DNA of 64,000 nt from Macrostomum hystrix. Taxonomy: Eukaryota > Platyhelminthes > Macrostomidae. A program made the translations under genes and the position numbers. Within the stretch, counting starts at the first letter, position 1. Each line of letters begins with the position of its first letter. The notes beneath the pieces are model-generated. The model saw only the letters and a list, made by a program, of their open reading frames with translations. It was not told where the DNA came from and made no database searches. The stretch spans positions 33,442,501 through 33,506,500 of the forward strand of contig CATNEN010000038.1 in NCBI GenBank assembly GCA_950097015.1. The letters are read 5' to 3'. Shown piece after piece: positions 32,905-42,900 of the stretch.

Positions 32905-33828
32905 TCAGGCGATGAAGACCACCAAGTAGTCAGCTGCCAGCTTGTTGGTGCCCCACTCGTCAAGGACCAGGTTGCAGAAGATGCCGGGAGCAGCGGGCAC
33001 CCGAGCCCAGCTGCAGCGGTCGATGGTGTTTTCAATAATCACAAGCAAGCCCTTGTCAGAGGAGCAGGCTCGGTGAAACGTGCTGATATAGAAGGATCTG
33101 TTCGCGTTGTCGTTCAGGTTTGTGTAGCCAGCGATGCTGAAGTAGTTGTACGTCACGGTCTTCAAGCCGAGGTCGGGCTCGCTGCTGAGCACAGCCGCCT
33201 TGCTGAACCAGTTCGTGCGGAAGCTCGCGTCGAACACGATCCTGAGCAGTCTCGCTCCGGATGAGGCCAGCAGCTCGACGATCAGCTGCCGACGCGGCAT
33301 CAGCTCAGTCAGCTGGGTGAGCTGCGTCAGTCGATCGATCCAGCACGATCGATAGCTGGCCACCTGAGGCACGGAGTCCGGCCACAGCATGAGGAAGCCT
33401 CCGGCGCCGCAGTCGGCGACGGGAGTCGAGTAGAGCGACCTCGCAGAGACTCCCGATCCGGCCTTGATGGAGAACAGAGCGAGTCTGGGCTCTCTGATGC
33501 GTGAGCTCGCGTACAGCTTCACAGCAGGCTGCTGCACGGCTGGCGAATGGTTGGCGAACATCGGCTGGCCGAGTCGCCTGCAGCTGCCGGAGCTCTCGTC
33601 GAACTCGGCCACAGGCATGCGGGACGGCTCCTGGGACGCGTAGGACAGAGCGGCCGACACGCAGCTGATGGAACTACTAATTCGTGTAAGCAGTAAGTGC
33701 GTGGCCGGTGACTTTATGGTCACATGCTGAGATAGAATGCGATTCACGCAGTCAAATCGAGTCTTAGCGCTGATTTGAGCAATCAAGCTGAGAAGCACTG
33801 CGTGGACTAGCGACCTTGACGGCCTCAT
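32905..33828 (-). CDS. Secreted-family copy B (intact, single exon)
   Basis: A 307-residue protein. It begins with a signal peptide (RSLVHAVLLSLIAQISAKT) and a unique region to about residue 55. The shared part starts at SCVSAALS and includes a PAN-like cysteine motif (ESSGSCRRLGQPMFANHS), KLYASSRIREPRLALFSIKA, ADCGAGGFLMLW, FDASFRTNWFSKAAVLSS, NYFSIAGYTN, FYISTFHRAC, a GLLVIIENTIDRCSW stretch and a YLVVFIA end. From memory, the C-terminal FDASF..WFSK/YFSI/FYIS..H..C..D.G pattern occurs in unnamed secreted proteins of marine invertebrates, often after a PAN/apple domain; I cannot name the family. It is likely extracellular and carbohydrate- or matrix-binding by analogy only. It differs from copy C at about ten residues. 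Confidence 0.82.
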   Translation of the reverse strand: MRPSRSLVHAVLLSLIAQISAKTRFDCVNRILSQHVTIKSPATHLLLTRISSSISCVSAALSYASQEPSRMPVAEFDESSGSCRRLGQPMFANHSPAVQQPAVKLYASSRIREPRLALFSIKAGSGVSARSLYSTPVADCGAGGFLMLWPDSVPQVASYRSCWIDRLTQLTQLTELMPRRQLIVELLASSGARLLRIVFDASFRTNWFSKAAVLSSEPDLGLKTVTYNYFSIAGYTNLNDNANRSFYISTFHRACSSDKGLLVIIENTIDRCSWARVPAAPGIFCNLVLDEWGTNKLAADYLVVFIA

Positions 33829-34270
33829 TTTGGTGGCGCGAGAAGTTTGGTTGCATACAGTATTTGAGTTAAAAAAAGCTTTTAACTTGTTTTGTCACTC
33901 TGTGTGGCTGTTAGTTTGCAAATTTCGTCTGATTGTTGATAGGTTATTGACAGTGACACTTTGATAGATGACAAATTTAAAGTACCCTCGCATATGCTGA
34001 AACAGTACATCATAAGAAATTCATGATTTACCTGCTTACTTTTTTGAAGTGTTTGGAATGGCGCCTAGTTTTAAAAGGAAATCAATTAAGCCTCAATCAA
34101 TCAATCAATATTTTTCTGACATCGAATTTTTTAAGCTGTTTAGTTGTTACAAGGCTTTGAGAACTAGTATTTTCATTAAATCAGCATGCAGTACAGCTGC
34201 AGAGTCTACTGATGGAATTAGTATATAGTATAGGTTGCAATTTGCTTGAGTAACAGGCGCATGAAAGCAT
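33829..34270. other. AT-rich spacer upstream of copy B
   Basis: It contains a short AATCAATCAATCAAT run near 34080-34115. No other signal is seen. Confidence 0.45.
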
Positions 34271-35050
34271 TTAAATTAGCATTCCGTTCGAACATTTAAT
34301 CGCGGTAACATTTTCGATGACTTGCAGCACGTGTCTAAGAAGCGTACTTTTGGGGCTCACTTGTTTAGAACAGGTGGACAGTAAAAATGCGAAAAAATAG
34401 TATCTACGACGATTGATGTCCTTCAATGATGATCTGATTCTGCAGGTCAAGCTTGCGGCCTGCTTCGCGAAAAGCTCCTCGGTTCTTGGCACCGGGTATG
34501 AGTCCGGCCGGCTCAACATCGATGTTGATCGTTCGCTTGAAATCCACGCAGTGCCGTCGGTCTTGAGAACGGGAAGGATTGGGGATGTGTAGTTTGAGCT
34601 ACTCACCGGCTTCAACACTCTCTGCTTGATCTCTCATTCCAGCTGCATCTCTACCTTCTCCTTCAGTGCAAGCGGGACATTCCTGGCCTTGAAAAATCTA
34701 GGTCGCGCTCGCGCCTTTAGCCGAACCACGGCCCCTGTGAACCCCGGGCTCAAAGACTACAGTATACTTGTCCAGCATGGTCTTGAGTCCCGGAGGCTCT
34801 GAGGAGTGCTACCACACCTGCTTGGTGGCGGATGCCAGTCGCGGCCAACCAGAATCTAGCCGGCGCGCTCGACTACGAGCAGCGGCAGCACCTTGCTAGC
34901 TGCCTCGGTTTGCAAACGGACTCGAATTCGGCCGACTTCCATGCGGACCGGCGCGCTGTCGATCTCTACAGTGGTCTCAATGATCGGCACCTCGCTAGAG
35001 ACAATCAACGCTGGTGTTCGACTTCTATCAGCGGATTCCGACAACGTAGC
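34271..35050 (-). mobile_element. Ty3/gypsy remnant 1 (protease to RT), broken
   Basis: On the minus strand a protease-like end (KVLPLLVVERAG, then LVGRDW in a neighbouring frame) is followed by the linker to reverse transcriptase (MLDKYTVVFEP). The RT start comes next (LKPVSSSNYTSPILPVLKTDG, then DSYPVPRTEELFAKQA). These match the order in Ty3/gypsy pol of the type with PI.PV.K.DG and YP.PR.EELFA. Frame changes and stops interrupt it, and the RT catalytic YVDD box lies beyond the preserved part. No LTRs were found. Confidence 0.78.
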
Positions 35051-35059
35051 TGATGAGTC

Positions 35060-36240
35060 GTGGATCGACGAGATGGAAATCAACGAGAATCTGACTGCCT
35101 CACAGCGTCAGCAGATCTTGTCAAGGAGTGCAGCGCAACGTTCAGCCAGCATCAACTTGACGCCAGCTTGACGCACCTGGTGACACGCCAGATCGTCCAC
35201 AAGGACAAGACACCGGTCGCACGACCTCCTCGTCGGATTCCACCACACCTGAAAGACTAATTCGTCGACGCATTGCTGGACGACTGGATCGGCAACGAAA
35301 TCATACGGCTGTATTATTCGAACTACAGCTTGCCAATTCTGTTGGGGCCCTAGAACGATGGCTCCATTCGGCTGTCTATGACTGTAGGGCGTTGAACGAG
35401 AAGTGTGTCTACCATCCGTATCCGCTACCTCTCATCACGGATGCTTGCACCAAGCTCAAGGGCGCGCAGTGCTTTTCGAACATCGACCTTGTCCTAGGCT
35501 TCTGGCATATCCCGCTTCGGCAGTGCGACCAGCATCTGACTGCGTTTTCGGTGCCCGACAGCAGTCAATTCTGCTTTCAAGTCCTAGCTATGGACCTCTC
35601 CGATAGTCCTGGAAGTTTCCAGCGCTGCATCAACCAGCTGCTAGACAGACTGACGCCCTAGATCGCTCTAGGCTGGCTGCATGGACAATGCTGTTGTCCA
35701 CTCGGTGAACTTCAAGGTCATGCTCGACAACCTGCGGACTGTGCTACATCGCATCATCGAAGCCAACCTCAAGGTTTGACCGAATAAAGTGCCATTTATT
35801 TCTTAAAGACCTCAAGTACTTTGGTAACCCCAGAGGGCCAAAGAACCGATGGTGCTAAGATTAAGATATTGATTGGCCCACTCCTCGCTCAGTCACGCAG
35901 CTTCGCCAGTTTCTTGGCCTCACAAACTACGAGTATAACGTAAGTTTGTTAAAAATTATGCTGGAGTCGCCGCACCTCTTCATGCCTTCACCAAAAATGG
36001 ACATTGGGAATTTTCGGCAAAGTGCACTCCTGAGCATCAGGCTGAGTTTGGTATTTTGAAGGCGAAAATGTGCTCTACTGGAGGTTCTCGCACTCCTAGA
36101 ATTTAATCATGACCCCTCGGTTGTTTTACCGAGACTGTGACGCGTCTCAAATCCAATCGGATGGCGTCCAAAGGCCTATCGCATTATTTAGTCGCAGGCT
36201 TCGTGACCCAAAAACTAGTTCACCGGTGCATCAAACCATC
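35060..36240 (+). mobile_element. Ty3/gypsy remnant 2 (RT and RNase H), broken
   Basis: It begins with a pre-RT segment (LTASQRQQIL, ATFSQHQLDASLTHLVTRQI, PPRRIPPHLKD). RT blocks follow: YDCRALNEKCVYHPYPLPLI, CFSNIDLVLGFWHIPL and SPGSFQRCINQLLDRL. A degraded catalytic box (MDNAVVHS, instead of Y.DD) and IIEANLKV come next. The RNase H entry (LYRDCDASQIQSDG, then RPIALFSRRLRDPK) runs to about 36240. Stops at 35353, 35659 and 35777 and frameshifts show it is dead. Its orientation opposes remnant 1 and the two meet head to head near 35.05 kb; their RT sequences differ, so they are not one folded element. Confidence 0.85.
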
Positions 36241-36867
36241 AAACCCATTACACAGGTGCATCCTGTCCAATTTTCAAATGCGAATCCACACGCTACATCG
36301 CCTGTGAGTCAGAGCGAACTGCGGGACCTAAAATCCCTAACAATATTCGAATCTGTACAAAGTGTCAAGTGTCAATTAAAGTAATTAAGTTCATACTCGT
36401 AAATTGTTTTGGTGCATTGGGTTGCTTAAGTCCCAATCTTTACCACCAGGGCTCGAGCTCGGGCTCTGATCGTCTACATTTTTGGCTAATTTTACGTGTA
36501 GAACTTGCTGAGTGTTGATTAAACAACTCTATGCAACTGCAAGTTATCGTTGCACTTAGGACTTAAGGCTAATGGATCCATTTTCAGGTGGCTTAAACAA
36601 TGGCTTGGTCTTAAGCCTTGGCAGTAATGACAGTCGATAAGGTTTAAAAGTTTTGTTATACGAGCTAACTCTGCGACAAGAAATTAATTTTATTTCAAAG
36701 CAGCAGAGTAAACAAACGAGACATTACTAGGAAGCATTCCGATTCTAATGTATTTTGAAGCACCATTAGGTCTGACTCAGTGCTGATCAAATGCACTCTG
36801 AGCTTATAAAAGGAGAAAAAACACTAAAAAGCATCAGGAAAATTCATACCTGCACCAATCATTTACT
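36241..36867. other. Spacer between gypsy remnant 2 and the PAN/lectin gene
   Basis: AT-rich. CACTGAGCTTATAAAAGGAG near 36795-36815 has a TATAAAA about 60 bases before the ATG at 36868 and is a plausible core promoter. Confidence 0.5.
36803..36809 (+). promoter_or_regulatory. Candidate TATA box for the PAN/lectin gene
   Basis: TATAAAA lies about 60 bases upstream of the start codon and would leave a short 5' leader. This rests on motif and position only. Confidence 0.5.
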
Positions 36868-37614
36868 TTGATAAAAATGACACCTGTCAAACTGAGTCTC
36901 GTCGTTCTCACAGCTATTACTTTGGTAGCGGGTAATGAATACTTCCAGATGATCAGTGGGGAGCTGTGCATTGGAAAGGAGTTCACCAACACGCTGAGCC
37001 ATGTACAATCCGAAAAGGAATGCGCTCTGCAGTGCAGCTTTGCTGACCGATGCCAGGCGTTCAGCCTCTCCGACGGTCCGTGCCGATTGTTTGTGTTCGA
37101 CCGGTGCAGCAAGGCCGTCAGCGCCTCTTGCAGCTGCAACCGCACCGGTGCTGTGTTCGTGAAGCAGCGAGTCGGACTGCCTCGGGGCGCCCTGTGCCCC
37201 GATGGATTCGGCGACCGGTTCTGCGGCAGAAAGTACAGGCTGCTGGCCAGCGTCATCAATTGGACAGCAGACAGGGCGGCGATCGCCTCGCTGCCCGGTC
37301 TCGTCATCATGGCCGACGTGACCGACGAGCTCGAGAGAGCGCACATCGGCAACTTGACGTCGAAGCGCGGTTCGATGTTCGTCATGCTGGGTGGACAGCA
37401 GCTGCCGGGTAGTGTGGAGCCGGATGGAGGCTGGTTGTGGGCCGACTGCAATGCCACCGTGAGCAGCGAGTTGTGGTTTGCTGGCGAGCCGAATAACAAC
37501 GGCATGGAGAGTGTAATCGGACTGCCAAGTAACATTGGAATGCTTTTTGATGTTTCTGTCACAGTTGCTTATTCAAACAAAGCTCTCGCGGAGTGTGTGT
37601 CTCCTTTCAATTAG
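36868..37614 (+). CDS. Secreted PAN/apple plus C-type-lectin-like protein
   Basis: A 248-codon frame opens with a signal peptide (VKLSLVVLTAITLVAG). Residues about 25-90 have a PAN/apple pattern (SEKECALQCSFADRCQAFS..CRLFVF). From about residue 110 a C-type-lectin-like fold is suggested: CPDGF...FCGRKYRLL, then GGWLWADCNATVSSELWFAGEPNNNGMES, matching the family's W.W.DG...W..GEPNN stretch with the calcium-coordinating EPN. The final lectin cysteines (WND..C...CE) are not seen in this frame. A donor-like GTAATC follows GMES, and an acceptor-like CGCGGAG lies about 75 bases on, so the last part may be intron and a further exon, possibly the frame at 37593-37967. Extracellular glycan binding is likely. 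Confidence 0.75.
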   Translation: MIKMTPVKLSLVVLTAITLVAGNEYFQMISGELCIGKEFTNTLSHVQSEKECALQCSFADRCQAFSLSDGPCRLFVFDRCSKAVSASCSCNRTGAVFVKQRVGLPRGALCPDGFGDRFCGRKYRLLASVINWTADRAAIASLPGLVIMADVTDELERAHIGNLTSKRGSMFVMLGGQQLPGSVEPDGGWLWADCNATVSSELWFAGEPNNNGMESVIGLPSNIGMLFDVSVTVAYSNKALAECVSPFN

Positions 37615-38372
37615 CAACGATCATGCTCTCTGTTTCTAAGCTAGCGCAGATCGTCCAGCAATACGGAAGCAACGAGCCAATTCAGAGCTACAGACGGAGT
37701 CCGAAAGCTCCCAGATTTCTCATTCTAATCATTGTACCTGTTAGTAGTGTCTTGGCTAATTATCTGTTTTCAAAGTTTATTTTTAAGAACTTTTCGAATG
37801 TCACTCGCGCTGCAGATGCAGCGAACTGTCTTAATTACCTTCTGAAACCGAATACAAGTTGTGGAGTGCTTACAAAATTCTATGTTTGTAAATTAAAAAT
37901 CCATTGTGGCGACTGCCCATCCAGGAAGCAACACTCCGCAATTCAGAAGCACCGACTAATTCCTTAAAAGCAGAGTAGAAGCTGAAGATATAACTGAATG
38001 ATATTTTTTGTTTTTTCAATGCGTTATTGGGTAATACGAGATTAATTTCTAATGACATTTCAAACAGAAGCCTCAATGCTTTTGTTATTAACAGTTTGTT
38101 AGCTTGATTCCATTACAAGTCAGCACACATTGGCGACACCTCTAATAATAATATGAATACTAATAATTGCTATATTATTTGAGCAATAGATATAGCTTGA
38201 CTCTCGTGAAGAATTGTCAATAAGATGTCTACTTATTCTCTTCATAAAAATTTGAGGTGTGCGAAGCAAACTAGTAATCAATAATGTGATTTCCCGTGCA
38301 CTTGCGTCTGCTAACGAATGCTTTAAAACAGCTACTGTAGTTTATTTGAGTATTTTCTCAACAAAAGCCCGC
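37615..38372. other. Spacer, possibly with a 3' exon of the PAN/lectin gene
   Basis: A frame open from 37593 to 37967 contains a hydrophobic stretch (FLILIIVPVSSVLANYLF) and several cysteines, but no lectin end motif. Beyond 37968 only AT-rich DNA is seen. Confidence 0.3.
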
Positions 38373-38388
38373 TTCCCATTAATGGGAA
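38373..38388. repeat. 16-bp perfect palindrome
   Basis: TTCCCATTAATGGGAA, just before the 20-bp satellite. Confidence 0.85.
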
Positions 38389-38414
38389 TTCCCATCATTA
38401 AGTTCCCAGAATTC

Positions 38415-39440
38415 CCACCCACTGCCAACTAGCACCAACCACTGCCAACTAGCACCACCCACTGCCAACTAGCACCACCCACTGCCAACTAGCACCACCC
38501 ACTGCCAACTAGCACCACCCACTGCCAAATAGCACCACCCACTGCCAACTAGCACCACCCACTGCCAACTAGCACCACCCACTGCCAACTAGCACCACCC
38601 ACTGCTAACTAGCACCACCCACTGCCAACTAGCACCACCCACTGCCAACTAGCACCACCCACTGCCAACTAGCACCACCCACTGCCAACTAGCACCACCC
38701 ACTGCCAACTAGCACCACCCACTGCCAACTAGCACCACCCACTGCCAACTAGCACCACCCACTGCCAAATAGCACCACCCACTGCCAACTAGCACCACCC
38801 ACTGCCAACTAGCACCACCCACTGCCAACTAGCACCACCCACTGCCAACTAGCACCACCCACTGCCAAATAGCACCACCCACTGCCAACTAGCACCACCC
38901 ACTGCAAACTAGCACCACCCACTGCCAACTAGCACCACCCACTGCCAACTAGCACCACCCACTGCCAACTAGCACCACCCACTGCCAACTAGCACCACCC
39001 ACTGCCAAATAGCACCACCCACTGCCAACTAGCACCACCCACTGCCAACTAGCACCACCCACTGCCAACTAGCACCACCCACTGCCAACTAGCACCACCC
39101 ACTGCCAACTAGCACCACCCACTGCCAACTAGCACCACCCACTGCCAACTAGCACCACCCACTGCCAACTAGCACCACCCACTGCCAACTAGCACCACCC
39201 ACTGCCAAATAGCACCACCCACTGCCAACTAGCACCACCCACTGCCAACTAGCACCACCCACTGCCAACTAGCACCACCCACTGCCAACTAGCACCACCC
39301 ACTGCCAACTAGCACCACCCACTGCCAACTAGCACCACCCACTGCCAACTAGCACCACCCACTGCCAAATAGCATCACCCACTGCCAACTAGCACCACCC
39401 ACTGCCAACTAGCACCACCCACTGCCAACTAGCATCACCA
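38415..39440. repeat. 20-bp satellite array, about 51 units
   Basis: The unit CACCACCCACTGCCAACTAG is extremely uniform. Single-base variants (AAAT for AACT near 38527, 38767, 38867, 39007, 39207 and 39367; a few CTAAC, CAAAC and CATCACC) keep exact 20-base phase throughout. The homogeneity implies recent expansion. There is no coding meaning. Confidence 0.97.
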
Positions 39441-39792
39441 ATGCGCGTGATAGCTGAAAAAAACTTCAGCGGATACAACTATAGATTCGTATAGGAAACA
39501 AGGTGACAAACATTTTAATAGCATGATTCAATGAGAGCTGATGCAACGCGATGGACAGCGCTTGAGAAATATTGATAGCAGAAAACATTTCTCACTGAAT
39601 TGAGTCGACATGTTTAAATGCATACTTCAAGTCCATCAAGACGGCGTGCAAGAGAGGAAATTAGCTTCAAGTACTGTGCATTAGTTGGTAAAGAGACTTT
39701 CAATTAGAAGCTTTTAGATTTTTAAACTGTTGCCAATAAAAATGCATGTCGTAATATCGGATCTAGAAATTCCTCTCTACCGAAAGCAAGAA

Positions 39793-40731
39793 ATGACTGC
39801 CCATTTTTGCCACGACAGAATCAGTCTCATCCTGCTGCTAATGCTAACGCTCGTAGCTGTGATAGACTCATCTACTGCGAAGGTGATGAACAAGGTGAGG
39901 GCTCATGGACTGACAGTCGAATCATCTAAGTCTCAGCAGCTTCTGACCTATGGTGCGTTGAGCCTCGTGAGCTGCGTGTCGGCCGCTCTGTCCTCCGAGT
40001 CCCAGGAGCCGTCCCGGGCTCCCGTGGCCGAGTTCGACGAGAGCTCCGGCAGCTGCAGGCGACTCGGCCAGCCGATGTTCGCCAACCATTCGCCAGCCGT
40101 GCAGCAGCCTGCTGTGAAGCTGTACGCGAGCTCACGCATCGGAGAGCCCAGACTCGCTCTGTTCTCCATCAAGGCCGGATCGGGAGTCTCTGCGAGGTCG
40201 CTCTACTCGACTCCCGTCGCCGACTGCGGCGCCGGAGGCTTCCTCATGCTGTGGCCGGACTCCGTGCCTCAGGTGGCCAGCTATCGATCGTGCTGGATCG
40301 ATCGACTGACGCAGCTCACCCAGCTGACTGAGCTGATGCCGCGTCGGCAGCTGATCGTCGAGCTGCTGGCCTCATCCGGAGCGAGACTGCTCAGGATCGT
40401 GTTCGACGCGAGCTTCGGCACGAACTGGTTCAGCAAGGCGGCTGTGCTCAGCAGCGAGCCCGACCTCGGCTTGAAGACCGTAACGTACAACTACTTCAGC
40501 ATCGCTGGCTATACAAACCTGAAGGACAACGCAAACAGGGCCTTCTATATCAGCACGCATCACCGAGCCTGCCCCTCTGACAAGGGCTTGCTTGTGATTA
40601 TTGAAAACACTATCGACCCCTGCAGCTGGGCTCGGGTGCCCGCTGCTCCCGGCATCTTCTGCAACCTGGTCCTTGACGAGTGGGGCACCAACAAGCTGGC
40701 AGCTGACTACTTGGTGGTCTTCATCGCCTGA
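39793..40731 (+). CDS. Secreted-family copy C (intact, single exon)
   Basis: I prefer the ATG at 39793 over the upstream in-frame one at 39730, because it places a good signal peptide (RISLILLLMLTLVAVIDSSTA) at the N-terminus; this gives 312 residues. After a unique region (VMNKVRAHGLTVESSKSQQLL) the shared part begins at SCVSAALSSESQEPSRAP and continues through GSCRRLGQPMFANHSPAV, CGAGGFLMLWPDSVPQVA, LIVELLASSGARLLRIVFDA, NYFSIAGYTNLKDNANRA and YISTHHRACPSDKG to YLVVFIA. Residues from ESSGSC to about IVFDASF match copy B almost exactly. An AATAAA at 40745-40750 follows the stop by 14 bases. It is probably extracellular; the function is unknown. Confidence 0.85.
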   Translation: MTAHFCHDRISLILLLMLTLVAVIDSSTAKVMNKVRAHGLTVESSKSQQLLTYGALSLVSCVSAALSSESQEPSRAPVAEFDESSGSCRRLGQPMFANHSPAVQQPAVKLYASSRIGEPRLALFSIKAGSGVSARSLYSTPVADCGAGGFLMLWPDSVPQVASYRSCWIDRLTQLTQLTELMPRRQLIVELLASSGARLLRIVFDASFGTNWFSKAAVLSSEPDLGLKTVTYNYFSIAGYTNLKDNANRAFYISTHHRACPSDKGLLVIIENTIDPCSWARVPAAPGIFCNLVLDEWGTNKLAADYLVVFIA

Positions 40732-40744
40732 TGGCAAATTTTCC

Positions 40745-40750
40745 AATAAA
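40745..40750 (+). promoter_or_regulatory. Polyadenylation signal of copy C
   Basis: AATAAA lies 14 bases past the stop codon of the intact family member. Confidence 0.6.
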
Positions 40751-41085
40751 AGCTTTTGATTAACATCTTCGCAATGAATTGGCCAGTCATGTTCGAGAAT
40801 GTTCTGCTAATATGCTAGCAAAGTCGTTTTTATGCCCCTGGCCTTTAAGCTTCAGCCCTTTAAGTATAAAATATTCTGCGTTACGTGTACGCAGAGAGTG
40901 AGTACAAGTGACAGTAAAACCAGAGTTACAAAAAAATGGTGGTTGTCCTTCTGTTTGATTTTTCTCAATGTCGATCGTTTTAATCGTCTTAGGCAAATTT
41001 TTCTTTTTCTTGCCAATTTCAATGATTTCACCCCCGAACGTTACATGCATTAAAAAAAGGCTTCGTTTCTGGAATGCAAGAATTA

Positions 41086-41679
41086 TCATAAAAAACTATG
41101 AAAAAGTCGATGCGGCATCAGCTGGGTGAGTTGCGTCAGTCGATCGATCCAGCACGATCGATAGCTGGCCACCTGAGGCACGGAGTCCGGCCACAGCATG
41201 AGGAAGCCTCCAGCGCCGCAGTCGGCGACGGGAGTCGAGTAGAGCGACCTCGCAGAGACTCCCGATCCGGCCTTGATGGAGAACAGAGCGAGTCTGGGCT
41301 CTCCGATGCGTGAGCTCGCGTACAGCTTCACAGCAGGCTGCTGCACGGCTGGCGAATGGTTGGCGAACATCGGCTGGCCGAGTCGCCTGCAGCTGCCGGA
41401 GCTCTCGTTCAGTTCCACGATCTCGGAGGCGTCAGCTCTCAGAATCGCAGCTGCGAGCAGGCAGGTGGCGAGGTCAGTTGTTTGAGTGACCTGTTGCTCA
41501 GAATGAGACTTCACAATGGCGAGCTCACGATTCAACAGGACTGGCGTCATCTTGCCACATTGTAGGGCTTGAGCTGCCTGTAACTGCAACAGCAGCAACA
41601 GCAGCGCGGTCACCATGGAGACATTCTGGATGTTGGACTGCTTAATATTTAAGCTGATATGTACTACTGCCTCGGACAT
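41086..41679 (-). pseudogene. Secreted-family copy D, 3'-truncated
   Basis: On the minus strand a signal peptide (MVTALLLLLLQLQAAQALQ, Met at 41616) leads into CGKMTPVLLNRELAIVKSHS and then the family core from ESSGSCRRLGQPM to QVASYRSCWIDRLTQLTQLM. A six-base deletion removes two residues (TE). Homology stops after CCGCATCG near 41110, and the frame runs into unrelated sequence (HRLFHSFL, stop 41086). The C-terminal half present in B and C is missing. It could still make a secreted 170-residue protein, so 'pseudogene' is a judgement. Copies A and D share an N-terminal region unlike that of B, C and E. Confidence 0.82.
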
Positions 41680-42900
41680 GTAGATTTATCGGAATTTCGG
41701 CATGGGACGCGCCGCAAGTGTTCAGCCCAAGGACTGTAACTACTAAGGTGTTGTTCAGTAGTATCCTAGGTTCAGCTATTCTTCATGAACAGCGCAATCG
41801 GTTGCTGACTTGAATTAAGAGTTAAATTTAAGGAAACAATTAATTACAAAACATTAGCTGTTATGTATTGTTGAGGAAATGGCTATGTAAGGTAGTGGAA
41901 TACCTTACAATCGTGTATTTCCTGTTAAGGTGATAGATTTGAATTGTTTTAAAAAAAATAATTGAGACAGGTTTTAGCGTCTGACGTTTTATTCACAATG
42001 TTAATGCGCAACGCAAGATTCACATTAGTTAGTAAACTGCAGGAAATAATTTGTATACTTAAATAAGTATTAATATAAAATTATTTATTTGTAAATAAAA
42101 CATGCCATATAAAAAACAAACTCTTCTTAGAACAACAATCTTATGCCAGAAACTTTCGTGTTTCGTGATTTCTAGACTATGGAATCTCCAGAAACATTTA
42201 CAGACAAAAGAATGCCATTTATAACAATAGACCACTTTAGTATTTCAAATACATGAATTTTCCATTTTTCAGTATCTTCAAAAATATTCAACTAATCATC
42301 ATCAAAATAAAAAAAACGAGCTGAAATTTTCGCTCTATGCTACGAAACAACTTACAGAAACTGAAAACATTCGGCGCCTTGTAACTAACTCGTATATCGG
42401 GCATAACTGTTGGTTATATTGTTAATTATTGTATATTAAACCAATATCAATTCATCAGAAAAATGCTTATAAAGAGCAATATGTTAGTTGTATATAAATA
42501 GAGAGGCGAGAATCAACATTTAACGACGCGTTTCGCACAACAGTGTGCATCTTCAACTTTATTTTTAACGAATATAGCAAGTAGAGAAGTGAATAAATAT
42601 GAGATTTTTGCGTGTAAATTTAATCAATATTTTAATATTTTCAGTACATATTTGATAGTACTCCTCAGAGTAAACAAAGTAATCAAGAGAGTGAACTTTT
42701 TATGCGTATTACGAGTAACTCTTGTATAACTTTACGCTCGTACATGCATTAACTAGACGATCTATAAATGTAAAATGGTACTGATCGAGTTGACAAATCT
42801 ACCTTTGAATTTTAAATTACGCCAGCTTTCCTGGAAGTTAAGGCAAAACTTTCTCGTGTGCATCTAGTAGAACGCTGTAAAACTTTTTTTCGATCAGCAG
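41680..42900. other. AT-rich intergenic DNA
   Basis: One feature stands out: TATATAAATAG at 42490-42500, followed by a hairpin with a hammerhead-like context at 42523-42556 (annotated separately). Otherwise nothing is recognised. Confidence 0.45.
42523..42556 (-). other. Hammerhead-like hairpin remnant
   Basis: On the minus strand TTGAAGATG is followed by a GCACA..TGTGC hairpin (loop CTGT) and CGAAACGCGTCG. The arrangement CTGA.GA-stem-GAAAC resembles a hammerhead ribozyme core of the kind reported in Penelope-like elements, but TTGAAGATG departs from the required CTGATGA, so activity is doubtful. Confidence 0.3.

Noticed and set aside
37870-38076. Minus-strand open frame after the PAN/lectin gene
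   Set aside because: Short, AT-rich and without a domain; it overlaps a better + candidate.
38415-39440. CRISPR-like regular array (also at 20391, 20984, 55045)
   Set aside because: There are no unique spacers between repeats and the host is an animal; these are tandem minisatellites.
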